Assembly (NCBI GenBank): GCA_023461435.1
Contig: JAEYLC010000039.1
Location: forward strand, 1-53,915
Direction: 5' to 3'
DNA: 53,915 bases
From: Bacillota bacterium
GTDB taxonomy: Bacteria > Bacillota > Clostridia > Christensenellales > SZUA-584
The notes beneath the pieces are model-generated. The model did not search any database and was not told the origin of the DNA. It was given only the letters and a program-made list of their open reading frames with translations. Shown here in pieces: positions 24,805 through 32,168 of this stretch (the stretch's first letter is position 1; every line of letters begins with the position of its first letter). Made by a program: the position numbers and the translations under genes.

Positions 24805-25659
24805 ATGAAAGTATGTGTAATTGGCGCAGGAACGATGGGGGCAGGGATCGCGCAGGTCTTTGCTTCATATGGCCATGATGTAATCCTTTGCGATGTGAAT
24901 AATGAATTTGTAGACAGAGGCATATCTCACGTAAGAAATAATCTGAATAAACTTTTGAAAAAAGAAAAAATCAATAGCGACTCATTTGAGAGGACACTGG
25001 CAAGGATAAAAGGCACAACTGATATAGAAAGTTCAAAGGACTGTGGTCTGTTCATAGAGGCAGTTGTTGAAAATATTCAGGTTAAAAAACAGCTTTATAA
25101 AGAACTTGATGCGATCGCTAAACCTGATGCAATACTTGCCACAAATACGTCGTCCTTGTCGATTACAGAAATAGCGTCCGCGACGAAAAACCCCGGACGG
25201 GTTGTGGGGATGCATTTTTTCAATCCTGCTCCGGTAATGAAATTGGTTGAAATTGTGAAGGGATTGGTCACAGATGAGCCAACGGTGCAAAAAATATTTC
25301 AGCTATCACAGGAGTTGGGTAAAGAAGGTGTGATCGTTAATGAGGCTTCGGGTTTTATCGTTAACAGAATGCTGATTCCTATGATCAATGAGGCTGTCGG
25401 TATATTGGCGGAGGGCATAGCCAGCGCAACAGACATTGACAGAGCCATGGTTTTTGGTGCGAATCATCCCATAGGGCCGCTCGCTCTTGCTGATCTTATT
25501 GGAAACGATGTTAATCTCGCGATAATGAATGAATTGTACGAAGAGACGGGCGATCCTAAATATCGCGCTCATATGCTGTTGAAAAAAATGGTGAGAGCCG
25601 GCTATTTAGGCAGAAAGTCGGGGAGAGGATTTTACGATTACGAGGAAGAAAAGAAATAA
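24805..25659 (+). CDS. hbd: 3-hydroxybutyryl-CoA dehydrogenase
   Basis: 284 aa. ATG 24805 is chosen over the in-frame GTG 24790 because TGAGGAGCAA is correctly spaced for it. NAD motif VIGAGTMGAGIAQVFA; catalytic His in GMHFFNPAPVMKLVEIV; C-terminal dimer domain with GFIVNRMLIPMINEAV and RKSGRGFYDY. It interconverts acetoacetyl-CoA and (S)-3-hydroxybutyryl-CoA. It starts 11 bp after the crotonase stop. Confidence 0.96.
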   Translation: MKVCVIGAGTMGAGIAQVFASYGHDVILCDVNNEFVDRGISHVRNNLNKLLKKEKINSDSFERTLARIKGTTDIESSKDCGLFIEAVVENIQVKKQLYKELDAIAKPDAILATNTSSLSITEIASATKNPGRVVGMHFFNPAPVMKLVEIVKGLVTDEPTVQKIFQLSQELGKEGVIVNEASGFIVNRMLIPMINEAVGILAEGIASATDIDRAMVFGANHPIGPLALADLIGNDVNLAIMNELYEETGDPKYRAHMLLKKMVRAGYLGRKSGRGFYDYEEEKK

Positions 25660-25738
25660 TCATTTCATATATTTTTTAACTGACGGTGAATACAGACATC
25701 AGTCGATCTAGTGGTTTGCTTGTAAGAAGAGGTGGAAT

Positions 25739-26884
25739 ATGGAATTTGAACTGAACAGCTCACAGATAAAAATGCAGCGCAGATTCAGAGACTTTGCAGA
25801 AAATATGGTGAAACCATTGGCTCGGGAAATCGATGAAGATCAGCGTTTTCCAGAAGAAACAGTTGATAAACTCGGTAAAATAGGTTGGCTTGGGTTACCG
25901 TTCAATAAGGAACTGGGGGGGCAAGGCTTTGATACACTCACTTATATTTTGTGCATAGAAGAATTATCAAAGGTTTGTGCTTCTACGGGTGTCATCGTAT
26001 CCACACATACATCTCTTTGCGGCGATGCAATCAACTGTTTTGGGACAGAAGGGCAAAAGAAGATATATTTACATAAGCTGGCTGAAGGAATAAAACTGGG
26101 CGCTTTTGCATTAACCGAGCCTGAATCAGGATCGGATCTATCGCATCTTCAAACGACTGCAATTGCTAATGAAGATTGTTATATTATCAACGGAACAAAA
26201 ACATTCATAACAAATACAGGCTATGCCGACTATTATATTGTGTTTGCTTCTACCGATACTAAAAAAGGAACAAAAGGGATTTCTGCTTTCATAGTTGACA
26301 AAAATGATACTGGGTTTAGTATTGGAAGATTGATACGGAAGATGGGAATTCGGGGGTCGGCAACTCATGAAATTATTTTAAATAATTGTGCAGTATCCAA
26401 AGAACGCCTATTGGGTGAAATAGATCATGGATATCGGATTGCGATGCAGATACTTGATGGCGGTCGCATTGGCATTGCCGCGCAGGCTCTTGGTATTGCG
26501 GAGGGCGCGCTTGACGAAACAGTAACATTTTGTAAGGAACGGCGGCAATTTGGGAAAACAATAGCTGATTTTCAAAATACTCAGTTTGAATTTGCTTCAA
26601 TGAAAACACGAATTGAGGCAGCACGATTTTTGGTCTACCGAGCTGCTGTGGCGAAGGACAGCGGAAGACCGTTTTCGCAGGAAGCGGCAATTGCCAAATT
26701 GTTTGCGTCCGATACCGCGATGGATACTACAATCCGGTGTGTTCAGTTGCATGGAGGAAGAGGATATACACAAGATTTTCCTGTTGAACGAATGATGCGT
26801 GACGCAAAGATTACCCAGATATATGAAGGTACGAACGAAATTCAAAAAATAATCATCGCTTCAAGAACAATAAATGAAAGATGA
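25739..26884 (+). CDS. bcd: Butyryl-CoA (short-chain acyl-CoA) dehydrogenase
   Basis: 381 aa, a typical FAD acyl-CoA dehydrogenase: ALTEPESGSDLSHLQTTA, GSATHEIILNNCAV, VQLHGGRGYTQDFPVER, and the catalytic Glu363 in IYEGTNEIQ. AGAGGTGG precedes ATG. It reduces crotonyl-CoA to butyryl-CoA. In Clostridia the electrons usually come via EtfAB with ferredoxin bifurcation, but no etf genes lie in this window, so these must be supplied from elsewhere. It is the last gene of the operon. A 79-bp gap from hbd is the longest in the downstream half. Confidence 0.93.
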   Translation: MEFELNSSQIKMQRRFRDFAENMVKPLAREIDEDQRFPEETVDKLGKIGWLGLPFNKELGGQGFDTLTYILCIEELSKVCASTGVIVSTHTSLCGDAINCFGTEGQKKIYLHKLAEGIKLGAFALTEPESGSDLSHLQTTAIANEDCYIINGTKTFITNTGYADYYIVFASTDTKKGTKGISAFIVDKNDTGFSIGRLIRKMGIRGSATHEIILNNCAVSKERLLGEIDHGYRIAMQILDGGRIGIAAQALGIAEGALDETVTFCKERRQFGKTIADFQNTQFEFASMKTRIEAARFLVYRAAVAKDSGRPFSQEAAIAKLFASDTAMDTTIRCVQLHGGRGYTQDFPVERMMRDAKITQIYEGTNEIQKIIIASRTINER

Positions 26885-26885
26885 C

Positions 26886-27265
26886 ACTACGATATTCTGA
26901 TTCGATGATCTCATATTTCGATAAAGGCAACAAGGTACGGGAATAGATTCTAAATCCTTTATGTTTAAGGTGATGATACTGCTTCCTGTTTGTCGTGTTT
27001 CAATAAAATACTGTCCTAAAGGGCAATCGATATATGCCTTTAAAATCCCGGATGGCATTTCTTTTTGTTTATCCTTAAATAAGCAAAATTCAAAGATAAT
27101 AATAAATCACCACTACTTTCCGGGACTATACAAGTCTTAATATCGGTCCTTTACAGGAAATCAAAATATCTTCGAGCTCTGCTTCGTATTTTATTGAGTA
27201 CCGCTTGACCAGATTTTTTATGTTTAAGTTTTTAACGATACAGCGACATTTATTGAAATTTTGTC
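26886..27265 (-). pseudogene. Decayed restriction-specificity (HsdS-like) or N6-methylase gene remnant
   Basis: Two minus-strand pieces in different frames read like one degraded protein. The upstream piece (about 27265-27144, IVKNLNIKNLV...LEDILISCKGPILRLV then stop) resembles the gDIlIScrG segment. The downstream piece (about 27060-26890, MPSGILKAYIDCPLGQYFIE...GSSIITLNIKDLESIPVP) resembles the 'D-SPLGQ...tGs...LnikDL..ipvP' segment of type I S subunits. At least one stop and one frameshift separate them. The remnant ends where the acyl-CoA dehydrogenase gene ends. Confidence 0.6.
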
Positions 27266-27287
27266 GACGTTATGTTGTTGGCCTGGT

Positions 27288-27881
27288 CTAAAACTTCGCC
27301 CGCAGTTCAACAACTTTACCTATAATTTGCAAAGGTAAGGCTGCCACTTCTTTGTTGGTATAAAATTTTGGCGCATACATTGAGTTCGTTGGAATCAATG
27401 AAATCCCGTCTTCATGCTTAACAACTTTTTTGATTGTTGCATCGGAACCATTAATTATTACAACACCGACTTCACCGCTTTCAAGATCCGCTTGCTCACG
27501 CACAATAACAATATCTCCATCTGAAAACTTTGGCTCCATGCTGTCGCCCTTGATCTGCAGAGCAAAAAAACTGCCTTTTTTTAAAAATTCTGAAGGGATT
27601 TCTTCGTAATCAATAATATCACGAATTGCTTCAACAGGAATTCCAGCTTGAACTCTTCCTAAAACAGGTACTTTTATTCCCTTGGGGGTTCGTGAATCGT
27701 TGCCCAGAATATAATCGATTGACGTCTTATATAACTGGGACAACCGAACCAAAGATTGGTTATCTATTTTGACCTTATCATTTTCCCAATAGGAATAAGT
27801 ATTCTGAGATATGCCAAGATAATCAGCAAGCATCTGCTGTGTGAGTCTTTGCTTTTTTCGAAGTTCTTTTAATCTGTTCAT
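27288..27881 (-). CDS. Phage-type repressor: XRE helix-turn-helix plus S24 LexA/CI autopeptidase
   Basis: 197 aa. The helix-turn-helix domain is residues 1-60 (LTQQMLADYLGISQNTYSYWEN). The S24 peptidase domain has an Ala-Gly cleavage site (VQAGIP, about 79-80), catalytic Ser114 in KGDSMEPKF and Lys151 in DATIKKVV. Such repressors cut themselves when RecA is activated, so the regulated element should be SOS-inducible (family knowledge). The gene is divergent from the tail module and faces an array of TTGATAT operators. It probably controls the Mor-like activator gene. Confidence 0.93.
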   Translation of the reverse strand: MNRLKELRKKQRLTQQMLADYLGISQNTYSYWENDKVKIDNQSLVRLSQLYKTSIDYILGNDSRTPKGIKVPVLGRVQAGIPVEAIRDIIDYEEIPSEFLKKGSFFALQIKGDSMEPKFSDGDIVIVREQADLESGEVGVVIINGSDATIKKVVKHEDGISLIPTNSMYAPKFYTNKEVAALPLQIIGKVVELRAKF

Positions 27882-27899
27882 AGAGAACCCTCAATCATT

Positions 27900-28100
27900 G
27901 TATTTTGATATATCAATAAGATGACCGCGGTTACTATAGAGAAAGACCCAAAGTAATTCACCTTTACAATCAATTTAATTAATGTGTATCTAAATACATA
28001 ATATCATTAAAATCGATTAAATCAATATAATTGATATATTTTTGATAAAATATTGATATATTATTGAAATATCAATAATAACGCTATATAATATCAATGG
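27900..28100. promoter_or_regulatory. Operator array of the S24 repressor
   Basis: A perfect palindrome TTGATATATCAA lies at 27905-27916, just upstream of the repressor start. Further TTGATAT or ATATCAA half-sites are at 28031-28037, 28053-28059, 28069-28075 and 28091-28097, within very AT-rich DNA. The clustering in the divergent intergenic region fits cooperative operator binding by the repressor. Repeats seen directly; binding inferred. Confidence 0.65.
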
Positions 28101-28639
28101 TAACGATGAATCGCGGAGACAACCGCAGGGGATATACTTTGGCCGCCAGCACGAATAATACAGTTCCAGACTGATCGAATGCGATGCATGGTTGCTAAGA
28201 CAGATATTCACCGTTAAAAAAGAAGAGGCCAAGACTCAATTGGCGGCACTGACATCTTTGGTATCGGCTGCGCAATCATTGATATGTTGGATCTTCTTTA
28301 GCCGGGCGCAAGCGGATAAGGAAGGTATGCTGGTTCAGCCGCCAAAATTGATCGTTCCGTTAAGTGTGGGAGAGGTATGATTACAAGAGCGCATTAGTCA
28401 AAGCATAGCAGGTGTTGTGATCGATATGAAGCATGAGTAAAAACGCAGTAAACCGTCGCAAAGACTAGGAGGTTAATAATGAAACTGGAATTAGAGCAAA
28501 AATAAGCGTTAGGCAAATGAGTAAGATGGAAGCCTAAACAAGGCATAAAACGTTGTCGGTATATCACCGGCTATCATGTCTGCATAGGCATGGGTTATTC
28601 ATCGAAAGTACTTAGAAAAGCAAAAGGAGGTCGGATTAA
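28101..28639 (+). other. Leader region before the Mor-like gene: short frames only
   Basis: No convincing gene. A frame of about 70 codons without a usual start (about 28159-28380) might be a decayed early gene; reading from TTG 28192 it encodes MLRQIFTVKKEEAKTQLAAL.... A perfect TAGGAGG (28467-28473) precedes ATG 28479, which opens an 8-codon frame (MKLELEQK). The same frame later stays open for 43 codons (28521-28649), ending inside the next gene. This could be a degenerated immunity or early region, or it could encode very small peptides. Confidence 0.35.
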
Positions 28640-28954
28640 ATGGATTTATTAAAACATTTACAATTGGAGCACCTGGAAGGAGACCAGAAGCAGCTGGCTG
28701 AGACTGTCGGTATTGAGGCATATCGAAAAATAGTCAGTTTGTATGCAGGTTCCGTATTGTATGTGCCAACAGTGGACAGATTAACGAAAAAAGTGAGAGA
28801 TTGCTTGATTCGCGACGATTATAACGGATACAATCACCGTGCACTTGCACGCAAATATGGTGTGTCAGAGCAATGGATTCGAACCATTATTGGCGAAGGA
28901 TTGACAACCAATGGACACATATCAATGATTGATGTCGATAAGACCAATTTCTAA
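28640..28954 (+). CDS. Mor-like transcription activator (Mu middle-operon activator family)
   Basis: 104 aa with the Mor family pattern: an N-terminal helical dimerisation part (QKQLAETVGIEAYRKIVSLYAGSVLYVPTVDRL) and a C-terminal helix-turn-helix (YNHRALARKYGVSEQWIRTIIGE). AAAGGAGGTCGG precedes ATG. In Mu, Mor recruits RNA polymerase to a weak promoter. Here it would activate the downstream tail operon after repressor cleavage (inference). A terminator follows about 35 bp later. Confidence 0.85.
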   Translation: MDLLKHLQLEHLEGDQKQLAETVGIEAYRKIVSLYAGSVLYVPTVDRLTKKVRDCLIRDDYNGYNHRALARKYGVSEQWIRTIIGEGLTTNGHISMIDVDKTNF

Positions 28955-28987
28955 GATGGTTTATAATACATAAAAGAAAATTTGTTG

Positions 28988-29030
28988 ATGGCAAGGTTTG
29001 AATAAAAAGACCTTGCCATTTTTTATTTGA
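28988..29030 (+). terminator. Terminator after the Mor-like gene
   Basis: ATGGCAAGGT (28988-28997) pairs perfectly with ACCTTGCCAT (29010-29019), followed by TTTTTATTT. It separates the activator gene from the tail module, so the latter needs its own promoter or antitermination. Confidence 0.88.
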
Positions 29031-29134
29031 CATCCGGTTCATATTGAGGGGCTGATGACATCGACTTCTTGAAATATATAACGGTGGTAAAGTAGTTTCT
29101 TAAACCATCGGAATAGAGGATATCGGGATCCTGT

Positions 29135-29172
29135 GGTAAGGTTTGTGCAATAAAACTTTACCTTTTTATTTG
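29135..29172 (+). terminator. Second terminator just upstream of the tail module
   Basis: GGTAAGGTTT (29135-29144) pairs with AAACTTTACC (29153-29162) with one wobble, followed by TTTTATTT. It ends about 14 bp before the next start codon. With the terminator at 28988 it brackets about 105 bp, which may hold a Mor-dependent promoter; an imperfect dyad TGGTAAAGTA...TTAAACCA is at about 29084-29107. Confidence 0.75.
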
Positions 29173-29182
29173 GCGGTGAACG

Positions 29183-29491
29183 ATGGATATTGGCGTGATT
29201 ATTACGGTGGCTATCAGCATATGTACAACGATATTTGGAATAATCGGTTTTTTCCTCAAAAGGGCTATCAGTGAGGTTGACCGCCTTGATGAATGCAAAG
29301 CATCCAAAGAGGATGTTGTTTCATTGGAAAACAGGATTGATGATCAGAATAAAAGCATCAGCGAAATTAAAGCCAGCTATCTTACAAAAGAAGATTTCTT
29401 CCGGGAGCAGGCTAAGACGGATCGCAAACTTGATCGAATCATGGAGATTCTTCTTGATATAAAGGGTTCAGGCAAATATGAAAGTCCTTGA
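29183..29491 (+). CDS. Small membrane protein with coiled coil, phage-type
   Basis: 102 aa: one transmembrane helix (VIITVAISICTTIFGIIGFFL, residues 4-24) followed by a charged, probably coiled-coil cytoplasmic part (EVDRLDECKASKEDVVSLENRIDDQNKSISEI...). GGCGGTGAACG precedes ATG. The layout resembles small holin-like or XhlA-like proteins of Firmicute phages, but no specific family was recognised. It is the first gene after the double terminator. Confidence 0.65.
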   Translation: MDIGVIITVAISICTTIFGIIGFFLKRAISEVDRLDECKASKEDVVSLENRIDDQNKSISEIKASYLTKEDFFREQAKTDRKLDRIMEILLDIKGSGKYESP

Positions 29492-29579
29492 TGCATGTCG
29501 CTTCGTTGAGGGATTGAGATGGGCTTGCGGACAGGCCATAAAAAGTGTAAATGAAATGCGGTGCCAGCTGAATGTTTAA
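29478..29579 (+). CDS. Possible 33-aa peptide
   Basis: MKVLDACRFVEGLRWACGQAIKSVNEMRCQLNV, with three Cys. It overlaps the end of the preceding gene by 14 bp and fills most of the gap before the NusG-like gene. The ribosome binding site is weak (GTTCAGGC), so the call rests only on the open frame and its position. Confidence 0.3.
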   Translation: MKVLDACRFVEGLRWACGQAIKSVNEMRCQLNV

Positions 29580-29627
29580 CGCTATGCGGCGATATTCGCC
29601 AATTGCATGTAAAGAAGGTGATATGAA

Positions 29628-30149
29628 TTGATCTATGTGCTGCATGTGCAGACAGGCCGGGAATTAATTATCCGTGATGAACTCAGGCGCAAGTATATTC
29701 CGGCAATGGTGCCTCGAGAAATATGTCTGGAGAGACGGAGAGGCAAAATTGGAAGACGTGAACGGACGATTATGCCCGGATATGTCTTTATAGATATAGT
29801 CCTCGATTTAAACACGTATTACATGATTCGGAAAATACCTTATGTCATTAAGTTTCTGGACGATGGCAATCCGATGGCGCTGTCCGCAAAAGAAGCCGAA
29901 TACATCACATGGCTGAGCAACGGCGGAAAGCCACTTGAGCCATCAAAACTAAATCCTGACGGTACTGTAATGGATGGTCCGCTAAAGAGCTATGAACAAA
30001 ACATTGTCTCCATGAATAAGCGCGCCCGGCGCGCAAAGCTGCTGATCGACCTGATGGGAAAGCAGCACGAGGTGAGTCTGTCGGTCACTGCTACCGTTAC
30101 CGGTAGCAGTGAATCCGACGGCAACGTCTCATACGGCACTTTGCTTTAA
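29628..30149 (+). CDS. NusG-family specialised antiterminator (LoaP-like)
   Basis: 173 aa from a TTG start at 29628; AAGAAGGTGA is correctly spaced, while the ATG at 29623 gives only two codons. The NGN domain (IYVLHVQTGRELIIRDELRRK...; MPGYVFIDI; LDDGNPMALSAKEAEYITWL) is followed by a degenerate KOW-like end (NKRARRAKLLIDLMGKQHEVSLSV). Specialised NusG paralogues (RfaH, LoaP, UpxY) promote read-through of long operons. This one stands directly before a 388-bp leader and a 12-kb tail operon. Confidence 0.85.
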   Translation: MIYVLHVQTGRELIIRDELRRKYIPAMVPREICLERRRGKIGRRERTIMPGYVFIDIVLDLNTYYMIRKIPYVIKFLDDGNPMALSAKEAEYITWLSNGGKPLEPSKLNPDGTVMDGPLKSYEQNIVSMNKRARRAKLLIDLMGKQHEVSLSVTATVTGSSESDGNVSYGTLL

Positions 30150-30537
30150 TCCTCCAAAACTGACTCATTGCAGCGGGGTTGATTCGCTCCCCCGCCGCTG
30201 GATCAGCGTTATAAAAAACCAGGAATTCGGCCGCCGGTGCGCCCGAAAGTCCAAACGCGCCCTTTTTTATCGGATGAGGGATGGTCTATGGCATTCTGAT
30301 AAATTTCATTTAAAGATTTTCGGACGATGGGGATTGGCTGCTTGAAGGTGTAAACGCATAGGAAGGCGGCATTACGGTCAACTGTTGGAAGCAAAGGCGG
30401 CATTTCATTGGACATCAACAGCTCTCAAAGGGCTTTAATTATATTCGCCCTACCATGTCTGGGCTTAAAATGCATGGTCCTGAAAATGCCGGAGTTAACC
30501 GGCGGTAAAATAAAATCAACAGGAAGCAAGGGTCATT
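30150..30537 (+). other. 388-bp leader before the tail operon, with hairpins
   Basis: No gene supported. Features: a GC-rich hairpin CAGCGGGG...CCCCGCCGCTG (30171-30200) directly after the antiterminator gene; a CTTTTTTAT stretch at about 30260; and a short hairpin GCCGG-AGTTAA-CCGGC (30488-30503) close to the first structural gene. A LoaP-type factor would need an RNA hairpin in a leader of this kind (inference). Confidence 0.45.
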
Positions 30538-31077
30538 ATGGAATTTTTAAAGGATGCGCTTGATGAACAGCTCTACGTTCAGGTTGTAGAAAAGTTGCGA
30601 AGCAATGACAGGGTCAAACTTGCTAATCTCGCTGAAGGCCAGTATGTCGCAAAATATAAGTTCGATAAGCTGGAAAGAAAATTCAAAGAGACAGCAGCTG
30701 AGCTTTATGATCTAAAGAAAATAGATATTGCCGCGCTAAAGGCTGAAAACGAGAATCTCAAGCATCAGATTGCTGCGATCGGCAAAGGTATACCTGCGGC
30801 AAAGGCGGAAAAATGCGTTAAGCTTGCAGAATCTTATGTCACTGAAAAGATTGGATTTGCTGCAGCACTGGACTTGATGCTGAAAGATTTCCCTTTGCCG
30901 ACAGGGCCTGGAACACCCGGCTTGGGCAAAAAAGCACCAATTCCCGATCCGAATATGCAGCAAACGCAAGGGCTGATACTGGAAGGAACAACCGGTGTCT
31001 GCCTGACGGCTGAAATGAATAAAACGGGTGGTGAACCGGGGATGACGCTGAGATTGGTTATAGATCCGGCGCATTGA
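30538..31077 (+). CDS. Scaffold-like (GP20-type) phage protein, probably vestigial
   Basis: 179 aa. The first half resembles phage minor structural/scaffold GP20 proteins: MEFLKDALDEQLYVQVVEKL, then YVAKYKFDKLERKFKETAAELYDLKK with a coiled coil to about residue 80. The second half (GIPAAKAEKCVKLAESYVTEK... PLPTGPGTPGLGKKAPIPDPN) is Pro/Gly-rich and not assignable. In phages the scaffold gene precedes the major capsid gene. Here no capsid or connector gene follows; the tail terminator comes next. It may be a remnant or may have gained a tail-related role. Confidence 0.55.
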   Translation: MEFLKDALDEQLYVQVVEKLRSNDRVKLANLAEGQYVAKYKFDKLERKFKETAAELYDLKKIDIAALKAENENLKHQIAAIGKGIPAAKAEKCVKLAESYVTEKIGFAAALDLMLKDFPLPTGPGTPGLGKKAPIPDPNMQQTQGLILEGTTGVCLTAEMNKTGGEPGMTLRLVIDPAH

Positions 31078-31143
31078 ATCACCATATCACTGATATGGTT
31101 CGTCACTGTAATAAGGGAACTGCGGGGTGAAGATATTTAAACA

Positions 31144-31521
31144 ATGCTTTTAAATGATTTAAGGGACTATTTGGTGGTCCATGGATACTCCGATATTTAT
31201 CGGGATACCATGCCGGATCAGCCGGATGAATGTATCGGTTTGTTATTAACCGCACATGCGGTGCCACCCATCAATGACGGCAGCGCCATCCGGCAGATTC
31301 AAATTCATGTGCGCCGCATTGATGCCGACGAAGCGTATTCCACCGCTTATTCGATCTTTAAGCTTTTGGACAGCGGCTTGAATGAAGACGTCATTGAGCT
31401 GACGGAACAACGCGCTGTGATTGCCCGGCCTCATACCGGGCCTATAAAGCTGGTCACGAATGAATCGGAGCGCACAATTTACTTTACCGAAGTCGCCTTA
31501 ATCGGCGATGACAATCCATAA
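31144..31521 (+). CDS. Tail terminator / minor capsid-like protein
   Basis: 125 aa resembling the phage minor capsid/tail-terminator group: MLLNDLRDYLVVHGY...YRDTMPDQPDECIGLLLT, then IQIHVRRIDADEAYSTAYSIFKLLD and RTIYFTEVALIGDD. Position immediately before the major tail protein gene supports the call. It would cap the tail tube; in a headless particle this defines the upper end. Confidence 0.7.
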   Translation: MLLNDLRDYLVVHGYSDIYRDTMPDQPDECIGLLLTAHAVPPINDGSAIRQIQIHVRRIDADEAYSTAYSIFKLLDSGLNEDVIELTEQRAVIARPHTGPIKLVTNESERTIYFTEVALIGDDNP

Positions 31522-31541
31522 AATGAAGGAGATATAATCAA

Positions 31542-32108
31542 ATGTCTAAGATTGCCTTAAAAGGTTTTACTGCAGCGAGAATTTGGCCGGTTACAACCAA
31601 CGATGCCGCGGTTTACGCGACCAATACGATGATTCCCCTGCCAAGTGCCCAGGGGCTCACAAAAGACGTCAGCCGCAGTGAGTACACCATCTATGCGGAC
31701 GACGGTGTGTATGATTCCGGTGCGGATTTTCTTTATGAAGATCTTGAGTTTACCGTTGCAGAGCTTCCGCTTGAAATTGAATCAAAACTGACAGGCGGCA
31801 CTTATGCGGAGACGGAGAAGACATACTTGTTCAAGAACTCGGATATCGCGCCCGAATTTGCATTCGGATATGCTGCGAGGCGCGTTGATGGCCAGTACAG
31901 AATGTTCAAGCACTATAGCATGAAACTCATATCGATCAAGGTTGATCACGCAACCATCAGTGACAGCAAGGATATTCAGGCTTACAAGCTGAAATTCAGA
32001 GCCACACAGCGTGTTGCCGATGGCGCAGTCCGTTTTACCAAGGACAGCTCCGACGGTACGTATACATGGCTGAATACGATCGACCAGCTGCCTGTTGAGG
32101 GTGCCTGA
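31542..32108 (+). CDS. Major tail tube protein
   Basis: 188 aa (phi13-type major tail protein look): DVSRSEYTIYADDGVYDSGADFLYEDLEFTVAELPLE, then EFAFGYAARRVDGQYRMFKHYSMKLISIKVDH. AAGGAGATATAATCAA precedes ATG. Its position before the chaperone and tape-measure genes is canonical for siphovirus tails. It should build the flexible tube. Confidence 0.85.
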   Translation: MSKIALKGFTAARIWPVTTNDAAVYATNTMIPLPSAQGLTKDVSRSEYTIYADDGVYDSGADFLYEDLEFTVAELPLEIESKLTGGTYAETEKTYLFKNSDIAPEFAFGYAARRVDGQYRMFKHYSMKLISIKVDHATISDSKDIQAYKLKFRATQRVADGAVRFTKDSSDGTYTWLNTIDQLPVEGA

Positions 32109-32168
32109 TCGCGTAATATTTGGAACGGGGATGGGTGTTCCCATCCCCCCAAATAATTTGGAGGGAAT

